Below, piece by piece: positions 1 through 4,777 of a DNA stretch of 5,596 nt; the first letter of the stretch is position 1; each line of letters begins with the position of its first letter. The stretch is from positions 1 to 5,596 of the forward strand of contig JAWOAV010000133.1 in NCBI GenBank assembly GCA_046498365.1. The letters are read 5' to 3'. Made by a program: the position numbers and the translations under genes. Origin of the DNA: B1SED10-16 sp046498365. Lineage in GTDB: Bacteria > Desulfobacterota > Desulfobacteria > Desulfobacterales > Desulfosalsimonadaceae. Under the pieces are notes generated by a model. The model searched no databases and was not told where the DNA came from. It worked only from the letters and a program-made list of their open reading frames with translations.

Positions 1-491
1 GCTCGGTGAGGAGACGGCGAACATCGACGCCGAGCTGGATCCGGGGCCCACGGAATTCGAGGTCTTCCTACCCCTGGTGCTGCGATGAAGGCCGTCATAT
101 AGGTATGGTACCCGGCATCCCTGAGCAGGGTGGCGATGGTGACCACGTCATGGTTCAGTGTGCCCTTGTAATTCTCATGTTCTGCCTGGGCCGGGGGAAT
201 CGCCTCGGGTATGTTGGGTGCCCCGTTGCGGTGGCTGTCTACGCCTGTCAACAGCATGCCCCTGGTGGGTGCACAGGAGGCTGCCGTATGATAGTTGGTG
301 AAAACAAGGCCTTCATCCGCGAACCGGCTGATACTGGGAGTCGCAATTTCACTTCCATAGGGTGCGGTATCTGTAAAACCGAGGTCATCCGCCAGTATCA
401 GTACGATATTTGGCGGTTCGGCATAAGCGGCATCGATCGGCAGAAAACCCCACGCCAGGCACAAGATGAGTCTCAAAAACCACTTTACCAT
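1..491 (-). CDS. Periplasmic sulfatase, N-terminal part only; family homology ends near position 92
   Basis: Minus-strand frame starting at ATG 491 and open to the left edge. Residues 1-24 form a signal peptide: a basic start, a hydrophobic core and an AYA cleavage site before EPPNIVLILADD. D35 and D36 are the metal-binding Asp pair of the alkaline-phosphatase-like sulfatase fold. C73-A-P-T-R77 is the sulfatase signature whose Cys is converted to formylglycine, so the enzyme would hydrolyse sulfate esters in the periplasm. The sequence runs well to DAGYHTYMT (residues 125-133), where the family continues with GKWH. Here it changes to unrelated residues from about residue 134 (position 92), although no stop occurs. 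The remaining two thirds or more of a sulfatase (usually 450-550 residues) is missing, so the gene is probably broken, unless the junction is an assembly error. The start is firm: an in-frame TAA lies 9 codons upstream, and AAGAGGGG lies about 10 nt before the ATG. The substrate is unknown. Confidence 0.85.
   Translation of the reverse strand, partial: MVKWFLRLILCLAWGFLPIDAAYAEPPNIVLILADDLGFTDTAPYGSEIATPSISRFADEGLVFTNYHTAASCAPTRGMLLTGVDSHRNGAPNIPEAIPPAQAEHENYKGTLNHDVVTIATLLRDAGYHTYMTAFIAAPGVGRPRIPWAPDPARRRCSPSPHR
2..88 (+). CDS. C-terminal tail of a probable histidine kinase (partial, enters from the left edge)
   Basis: The frame starting at base 2 stays open for 28 codons and ends at TGA 86-88. 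Its last residues include the stretch IDAELDPGPTEFEVFLPL. This resembles the end of the HATPase domain of sensor histidine kinases, where a P-G-x-G-T-x-F-x-V-x-L-P pattern closes the ATP-binding fold; here one Gly of the usual G-x-G is missing. If this is right, the rest of the kinase lies left of the window and would be a cytoplasmic or membrane signalling protein. It meets the sulfatase fragment tail to tail with almost no space. The call rests on one short motif. The same bases are also open on the minus strand as an extension of the sulfatase frame, without sulfatase similarity. Confidence 0.4.
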   Translation, partial: LGEETANIDAELDPGPTEFEVFLPLVLR

Positions 492-506
492 AATGCGTGG
501 GCCCCT

Positions 507-534
507 CTTATGAAAGTGTTACAAGCTATCTCAA
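507..534 (-). promoter_or_regulatory. Weak candidate promoter of the sulfatase, with its -35 inside the palindrome end
   Basis: Read on the minus strand, TTGAGA (534-529) is followed after 16 nt by CATAAG (512-507), with the sulfatase ATG at 491. The -35 matches the sigma70 consensus at 5 of 6 bases and the -10 at 4 of 6. The -35 hexamer belongs to the terminal repeat of the palindrome, so the element could supply half of the promoter. The match is weak and the leader would be very short. Confidence 0.2.
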
Positions 535-665
535 AAAAATCTTTTGCCCCAATATCTTCGTTGGCGGTGAAATTGAAATCCTCGGAATACTGCAGTATGC
601 CTCCGGTTTCAATTTCACCTCCGCCTTGATCTTGAACCAAAATCTTTTTTTTGAGATAGCTTGTA
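520..665. repeat. 146-bp imperfect palindrome with TA at both ends (MITE-like or large hairpin element)
   Basis: The two 73-nt arms are reverse complements at roughly two thirds of positions, and the centre falls exactly within CTGCAG (590-595), so no net insertion or deletion separates the arms. The outer 20 bp (520-539, starting TACAAGCTATCTC) pair perfectly with 646-665. Pairing is also strong in the inner part (563-590 with 595-622). It is lost at about 546-562, which gives a large internal bulge. Both ends finish in TA, which fits a TA target duplication of the IS630/mariner type, though TA may simply be part of the palindrome. It lies between two co-directional minus-strand genes and would form a long stem in either transcript. 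No transposase is present. I do not recognise it as a named repeat family. Confidence 0.85.
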
Positions 666-719
666 GTGCAGGTTCGATCTGAAAAAAACGCTTCACGGCG
701 GCAACATGCGCAATTCATA

Positions 720-1739
720 TCATCGCAACGGTTTTGGAATTCCGGATTCGCACGGCACGTCTGTTGCGCAAAGCCCACATCCGTAAATAAAGATATGATA
801 GTTTTTATTGCAGTATTTCAGTGAGTCGGCAACTTTTTGATAGCAGGTTTCCTTGTTGTGGGCAGTTTCCGCGGTTATGGCGTTTACGGGACACCGCGCG
901 GCGCATTTTAAACACGATATGCCCTGATGGTGGAGGCAGTATGCGTGGATGTCCTCCTGCCGTTTTCGGTTGGGGGTCAGTTTCAGGTTGACCACAAAGC
1001 TGCTGAGGCGGTGGGCGCAGCCTTTTTCCGTGATCAGGAAATCCTGCATGCCGAAGGTGCCGAGCCCGGCGGCATAGGCGATGTGCCGGTGGGACCAGGG
1101 GGACGCCCACCCCACGTTCGGATACCGCTTCTTGTTAAACTTTGGCGTCACGTCCGGCGAAACAGCAAGGATTCCCCGGCCCATCAGCTCGGTGACGATT
1201 TCCCGCACCATGGTCTGACTGAAAATTTCCCCCAGCAGGCGGGTCTGGGCCCATCGCTCCGCCGGCCAGTCCACGGCGGCGGCGTTGTCGCCTCTGGTGT
1301 TGCGGGAAATGGGCATCACAAATGAGACGACACTGATTTCTTCGGGCGCAGGCGCCGTGACGCCGTTGTTCTCCGCCTGCCATTTCATGATTTCCCACGG
1401 GGTAAAATGGTGCGGTCCGATCACTTCTTTAAACGTTTGAAAAATGGGGTCGTCGCCGCGGACAAAGCCGACCAGGGGCGCGTCAAAGATCGGTTCGTCA
1501 TAAAAGGGGTATTCCATTGCGTTTTCCGGATGGTGAGCGACTGTATCGGTAAGAATGTTTTCAAACCAGCTTTCATCCGGCAGCGGCTCTACAGCATCCG
1601 TCCGGCCGGTAGGATTCAGGGCCGGCTGTGGGGGGAAAAACATCCCCCGCATTTCCCCGATGGCATTTTTCATCCCCTCGATGTCCGACAAAAAAGAGGC
1701 GCGTCGATACCGGTCTTTCATTCTCCTTCGCTTGCCCAT
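720..1739 (-). CDS. QueG/reductive-dehalogenase-like 4Fe-4S protein
   Basis: 339 residues. The middle part holds the block GLGTFGMQDFLITEKG (residues 225-240), typical of proteins related to epoxyqueuosine reductase QueG and reductive dehalogenases. The C-terminus is a ferredoxin-like domain with C268-x7-C276-x2-C279-x3-C283-P and then C321-x2-C324-x5-C330, enough for two [4Fe-4S] clusters. There is no signal peptide or membrane segment, so it should be cytoplasmic. True QueG reduces epoxyqueuosine in tRNA using cobalamin. This protein has a different N-terminal half and a different first Cys motif, so it is probably a paralogue with another redox role, perhaps electron transfer to or from its neighbour. 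The frame is open further upstream, but ATG 1739 is preferred: AGGGG (1749-1745) lies 5 nt upstream, whereas longer forms overlap the preceding gene. It lies 37 nt after the oxidoreductase stop and so is probably co-transcribed with it. The substrate and any corrinoid binding are unknown. Confidence 0.8.
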   Translation of the reverse strand: MGKRRRMKDRYRRASFLSDIEGMKNAIGEMRGMFFPPQPALNPTGRTDAVEPLPDESWFENILTDTVAHHPENAMEYPFYDEPIFDAPLVGFVRGDDPIFQTFKEVIGPHHFTPWEIMKWQAENNGVTAPAPEEISVVSFVMPISRNTRGDNAAAVDWPAERWAQTRLLGEIFSQTMVREIVTELMGRGILAVSPDVTPKFNKKRYPNVGWASPWSHRHIAYAAGLGTFGMQDFLITEKGCAHRLSSFVVNLKLTPNRKRQEDIHAYCLHHQGISCLKCAARCPVNAITAETAHNKETCYQKVADSLKYCNKNYHIFIYGCGLCATDVPCESGIPKPLR

Positions 1740-1744
1740 GGGTG

Positions 1745-1749
1745 CCCCT
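1745..1749 (-). promoter_or_regulatory. Ribosome binding site deciding the start of the QueG-like gene
   Basis: Read on the minus strand, AGGGG is followed by CACCC and ATG at 1739. This places translation start at residue 32 of the longest open frame, after the upstream gene's stop codon. A second in-frame ATG at 1721 has AAGGAG only 1 nt away, too close to serve it. Confidence 0.5.
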
Positions 1750-1777
1750 GTTTTTTCATCTCGCTGATTTACGCGTA

Positions 1778-3886
1778 TTATTGATATTCTTGCGGCTGTT
1801 CTCCGGTATCTTTCATTTTCTCCACCCGACACAGCAGCGCTTTAATCGGTACTGAGCCGGTCACCGGGCACAGCGGTTCATCGTCCGTTATCATATTGAT
1901 GTTGAAGCGTTTCCAGCCGTCTGCCTCTCCGAACCAGAACCCATGGGGCGAGTGGACCACGCGCGGATCAATGGTGTCAGAATACCGGACGCGGATTTCC
2001 ACGCGGCCTCTGGGGGATGCCAGGTAGATCCATTCACCGTTTTCAAGCCCCAATTTTTCAGCGGTCTCCGGATGAATGTCAAGCTCGGGATCCGGGGCAC
2101 GCTTCTTAAGAGAATCAATATTTCGGTGAGAGGAATGGTAATAGACCAAAAGCCGCCCCCCGGTGGTCAGTATCAAAGGGTATTTCCGGTAGAGCGCCGG
2201 CTGGCTCACGGGGCTTTCGGCGGGTTCCCGGAAAATGGGAAGCGGTGATATCCCCAGGCCTTCCAGAAAGTCTGCCTTCAGTGCCACCTTGCCGGTGGGT
2301 GTGCGGAACTTGCCTTTTTTCTCGTAGCTTTTATAGGTTATCGGCGTTTTGTGCCAGCCCATCTCTTTGAATTCGTTGAAGGTAATTTCCATATATGCCA
2401 GCCGGTAATTCAACATCTCTTCAATGGTTTGAAAAAATCCGCCCATTTTTAGTTTTTCAGACAAATCGATTAATATCTGCTTCTCATCCCGGCATTCCGG
2501 CAGTGGATCCATGGCTTTCGGCTGGCAGAAAACGTGGCTTTTCATCAAAAGATCTTCCACGTCGTCGCGCTCGGTCCAGTGGGCGGGGGGCAGGATTACG
2601 TCAGCCAGCGCCGTTGTGGGGGTATGGAAATAATCTACCGCAAAGAGAAAATCGAGCGTTTCATAAACTTCTCGCACTCGCCGTGAATTGGGGTAAGCGC
2701 AGACGCTGTTATTTGCAAACAGGCCCACCACTTTAACGGGATAGGGGTTTTCGTCGGTAATGGCCGGCCAGACCGCTTGCGGCGGGGATGGGATGGGGAT
2801 AAACGCCATCAGCGGGAAACGATCAATGCCGAGTTTTTTCCGTGCTTGCTCCTTGGGGAGATTCAGAAAAGGGTCATGGTCTGAGCCGTAGCAGCTGCGC
2901 TTGTGTGTTGGGGGCGGGCAGCGCAGGTTGCCGCCCGGCACTTCCAGGTTTCCGGTTATGGCGCTTAATATTGTAAGTGAGCGGGTCAGATCAAAGGCGT
3001 CGTTTGCCTGGCAGACACCACCCATGCCAGGTCCCACGGAGGCGGGTGCATTTTCGGCAAACGCAGTTGCTGCCGCCTGTATCTCTTCGGCGGGCACCCA
3101 GGTTATCTCAGCGGTCTTTTCCGGTGTGAAATGGGCTACATGCGCCCGCAGCGCATCAAACCCGTCGGTCCATTTGTCAACAAAGGGCTTGTCATATAAA
3201 CTGTTTTCGATAATCACATGGATGAAGCACAGTGCTAAGGCAACGTCCGTGCCGGGTCGTACCTGAAGCCAGTGGTCCGCCTTTTTCGCCAGCCTGGTGC
3301 CCCGCGGATCCACCACGATCAGTTTGGCGCCATTTTTCAGTCCGTCGGTAATATCGTTCATATAAAGGCCCGGCCAGGATTTTTCCGGATTATGCGCCCA
3401 GAGCAGGATGCAGCGGCTGTTGGCATAATCCGGATCGACCAGGCCGAATCCACAGGTAGCAGCGCTTCCCATAACGATCGGTCCGCCGCTCATATTGGAG
3501 GGGGCCATGAAGGTAGGCGAACCAAACGCGGTCAAAAACCGGTTTATATAAGGCGCTGTTCCCCGGGTCGTACCGGAGCCGAACACGATTGACTCCGCCC
3601 CGAAACGTTCACGTGAATCATTCATTTTATCCGCAATGATGTGTAACGCGTGGTCCCAGGAGGTTTTGACAAATCCGCCGTTTTTCTTGACCAGGGGCGT
3701 TTTGATGCGGTCCGGGTGGTAGACGATCTCTATGCTGGCCGCCCCCTTTGGACAGATATAGCCCCGACTGATAGGGTGGTTTTTGTCGCCTGTGATGGCG
3801 GTTAACTTACCGTTTTCAGTCTCAAGGACGACGCCGCAGCGGGAATGGCATTCAAAACATATACTTTTAACAATCTTTTTTTTCAT
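1778..3886 (-). CDS. Molybdopterin oxidoreductase (DMSO reductase superfamily), cytoplasmic catalytic subunit
   Basis: 702 residues. The N-terminal domain binds one [4Fe-4S] cluster through C10-x2-C13-x3-C17 and C45 (GYICPKG); K47 is the conserved Lys that links the cluster to the pterin. Bis-MGD binding regions follow: the GSGTTRG segment at 103-109, LLWAHNPEKSWP at 161-172, VVDPRGT at 191-197, and the C-terminal molybdopterin-binding domain from about 568 (LILTTGGRLL, then PHGFW at 647-651). There is no Tat signal, so it is probably cytoplasmic, and no separate electron-transfer or membrane subunit follows. At the metal-ligand position, where formate dehydrogenases and nitrate reductases carry Sec or Cys, NMSGGP (131-136) puts Ser133. 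This is my alignment by eye. The start is fixed by an in-frame TGA 5 codons before ATG 3886. The gene is first in an operon with the QueG-like protein and is controlled from the divergent TetR region. The substrate is unknown; Mo or W cannot be told apart here. Confidence 0.93.
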   Translation of the reverse strand: MKKKIVKSICFECHSRCGVVLETENGKLTAITGDKNHPISRGYICPKGAASIEIVYHPDRIKTPLVKKNGGFVKTSWDHALHIIADKMNDSRERFGAESIVFGSGTTRGTAPYINRFLTAFGSPTFMAPSNMSGGPIVMGSAATCGFGLVDPDYANSRCILLWAHNPEKSWPGLYMNDITDGLKNGAKLIVVDPRGTRLAKKADHWLQVRPGTDVALALCFIHVIIENSLYDKPFVDKWTDGFDALRAHVAHFTPEKTAEITWVPAEEIQAAATAFAENAPASVGPGMGGVCQANDAFDLTRSLTILSAITGNLEVPGGNLRCPPPTHKRSCYGSDHDPFLNLPKEQARKKLGIDRFPLMAFIPIPSPPQAVWPAITDENPYPVKVVGLFANNSVCAYPNSRRVREVYETLDFLFAVDYFHTPTTALADVILPPAHWTERDDVEDLLMKSHVFCQPKAMDPLPECRDEKQILIDLSEKLKMGGFFQTIEEMLNYRLAYMEITFNEFKEMGWHKTPITYKSYEKKGKFRTPTGKVALKADFLEGLGISPLPIFREPAESPVSQPALYRKYPLILTTGGRLLVYYHSSHRNIDSLKKRAPDPELDIHPETAEKLGLENGEWIYLASPRGRVEIRVRYSDTIDPRVVHSPHGFWFGEADGWKRFNINMITDDEPLCPVTGSVPIKALLCRVEKMKDTGEQPQEYQ

Positions 3887-3902
3887 ATCCGTAGTAAATC
3901 AG

Positions 3903-3910
3903 CTCCTTTT
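3903..3910 (-). promoter_or_regulatory. Shine-Dalgarno of the oxidoreductase gene, with long spacing
   Basis: Read on the minus strand, AAAAGGAG is a strong Shine-Dalgarno, but it ends 16 nt before the ATG at 3886, about twice the usual spacing. No ATG, GTG or TTG in the right frame lies nearer, because a TGA occurs in frame 15 nt before the ATG. Either translation is weak or the leader RNA folds to shorten the distance. Confidence 0.5.
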
Positions 3911-3951
3911 GAATACAGTCGTTTCCGGTGCGAAAGAATGCTTGTTCGCCT

Positions 3952-3969
3952 TTTTAACGATCGTAAAAA
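3952..3969. promoter_or_regulatory. Operator 1, 18-bp near-palindrome over the oxidoreductase transcription start
   Basis: TTTTAACGATCGTAAAAA differs from operator 2 at one base and is palindromic except at one base pair. It directly abuts the -10 box of the minus-strand promoter and covers its expected transcription start (about 3962). A bound repressor here would block the operon. The binding protein is most likely the adjacent TetR regulator, since the site is repeated twice within this one divergent gap. Confidence 0.75.
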
Positions 3970-3997
3970 CTGTAAAGGGACGGGAATAATCTGTCAA
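3969..3997 (-). promoter_or_regulatory. Sigma70-type promoter of the oxidoreductase operon
   Basis: On the minus strand, TTGACA (3997-3992) is a perfect -35 box. It is followed after exactly 17 nt by TACAGT (3974-3969), which matches the -10 consensus at 4 of 6 bases. Transcription would start near 3962 and give a leader of about 75 nt. Operator 1 abuts the -10 on the downstream side, and operator 2 starts 6 bp beyond the -35, so the promoter is bracketed by both. Confidence 0.65.
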
Positions 3998-4002
3998 GCG
4001 GA

Positions 4003-4020
4003 TTTTAACGATCGTTAAAA
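4003..4020. promoter_or_regulatory. Operator 2, perfect 18-bp palindrome between the divergent promoters
   Basis: TTTTAACGATCGTTAAAA is a perfect inverted repeat. It lies 6 bp from the -35 box of each divergent promoter, so it covers neither core promoter but sits beside both. Its centre (4011.5) is 51 bp from that of operator 1 (3960.5), close to five helical turns, so both sites would face the same side of the DNA. It is a likely TetR-protein site for regulation of the operon and perhaps for autoregulation. Confidence 0.8.
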
Positions 4021-4026
4021 ACATTC

Positions 4027-4055
4027 TTGACAGCGTCATGTGCGCGCATCATAAT
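4027..4055 (+). promoter_or_regulatory. Sigma70-type promoter of the TetR gene, giving a leaderless mRNA
   Basis: TTGACA (4027-4032) is a perfect -35 box. It is followed after exactly 17 nt by CATAAT (4050-4055), which matches the -10 consensus at 5 of 6 bases. Transcription would start about 7-8 nt downstream, which is at the A of the ATG at 4063. No Shine-Dalgarno precedes that ATG, as expected for a leaderless message. Confidence 0.7.
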
Positions 4056-4062
4056 TGTCGTT

Positions 4063-4761
4063 ATGAAAAAAACGGAAAAAACAAAACCGGCGGGGAAAAA
4101 ACCGCCTGTCCGGAAAACCGGCGGAAGCCGGGATCGAGGGAAAAAAGAGACCCGTGAAACCATCATCGAGGCAGCGATAAACGTATTTTCCGATTACCCG
4201 TATTATGCCGCTTCCATTCGCATGATCGGAAAAGCAGCGGGAATCGAACATCCGCTGATTAATTATTATTTCCCCACCAAGGCGGCGCTTTTTGAGGAAG
4301 TTCTGGAAGCCGTTACCGCCGAATATTATCAGGCAAACATTTCATGGTTTGAGGGCCTTGAAGGGCTGGACCCGGAAGCCGGCCTTTCCCTGTATCTGGA
4401 CCGTTTTCTGGATTTTGCGCTTACACACCCCAAACCGCTTCGGATGATCGCCTTAAATCTGGTTCAGGCAGAAGGCACTGAAATCATCCCCGGATATCAA
4501 CGACTGCAATCGCTTTTTACCAAAATGATGCAGACATTCATGAAAGCGGCGCCGCTGCAGGGCTCGGAGGCCAGCATCGGAATGCTTACAACGAATTTTA
4601 ATACGCTGGCCATTAATTACCTTGGCGCAAGCACGTATTACGCGGGCATACTTGGATTAACACCCGGGAGCGCCGAATACCTGAAATGGGTCAAGGACGC
4701 CATGGTATTTATGATTCTGCCAAGGTTGAAACAGCTTCTGGGCATCGAAAAAGACGTGTAG
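4063..4761 (+). CDS. TetR/AcrR-family transcriptional regulator with a basic N-terminal tail
   Basis: 232 residues, within the usual TetR range. Residues 1-28 are a disordered-looking tail rich in Lys and Arg (12 basic against 2 acidic). The DNA-binding domain follows: helix 1 from about 29 (ETRETIIEAAINVFSDY), then the helix-turn-helix with IRMIGKAAGI and the recognition segment ending INYYFPTK (66-73), the hallmark Y-Y-F-x-x-K of the family. The remainder is helical and should form the dimer and ligand-binding domain. Ligand unknown. The start is taken at ATG 4063 because it coincides with the predicted transcription start. The frame is open up to a TTG at 4027, but that TTG is the -35 box. 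The gene is divergent from the oxidoreductase operon and shares two operators with it, which suggests that it represses that operon and responds to a related small molecule. It ends 16 nt from the convergent flavoprotein gene. Confidence 0.92.
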   Translation: MKKTEKTKPAGKKPPVRKTGGSRDRGKKETRETIIEAAINVFSDYPYYAASIRMIGKAAGIEHPLINYYFPTKAALFEEVLEAVTAEYYQANISWFEGLEGLDPEAGLSLYLDRFLDFALTHPKPLRMIALNLVQAEGTEIIPGYQRLQSLFTKMMQTFMKAAPLQGSEASIGMLTTNFNTLAINYLGASTYYAGILGLTPGSAEYLKWVKDAMVFMILPRLKQLLGIEKDV

Positions 4762-4777
4762 ATTTTCCCCGGCCCGC

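Noticed and set aside
37..58. GGATCC, GGGCCC and GAATTC within 22 bp, resembling a cloning polylinker
   Set aside because: The surrounding bases do not look like a known vector, and the stretch reads through as a plausible protein end. It is kept only as a caution about the junction at this edge.
497..682. Plus-strand open frame of 61 codons across the palindrome
   Set aside because: It is mirrored by the minus strand because of the palindrome, and no Shine-Dalgarno or promoter is evident. It is treated as a property of the repeat.
683..710. GC-rich stretch followed by seven T on the minus strand, as a terminator of the QueG-like operon
   Set aside because: The best stem before the T run is about 3 bp, so it is not a credible intrinsic terminator. 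The palindrome downstream is a better candidate for ending or structuring the transcript.
485..778. Minus-strand open frame of 97 codons overlapping the end of the QueG-like gene
   Set aside because: Its first half is an out-of-frame reading of the QueG-like C-terminus, and its second half is the palindrome. It has no recognisable start context and is not a convincing gene.
4027..4062. Upstream TTG at 4027 as the start of the TetR regulator
   Set aside because: The TTG is the first part of the -35 box TTGACA, no ribosome binding site precedes it, and the extra 12 residues show no family resemblance.
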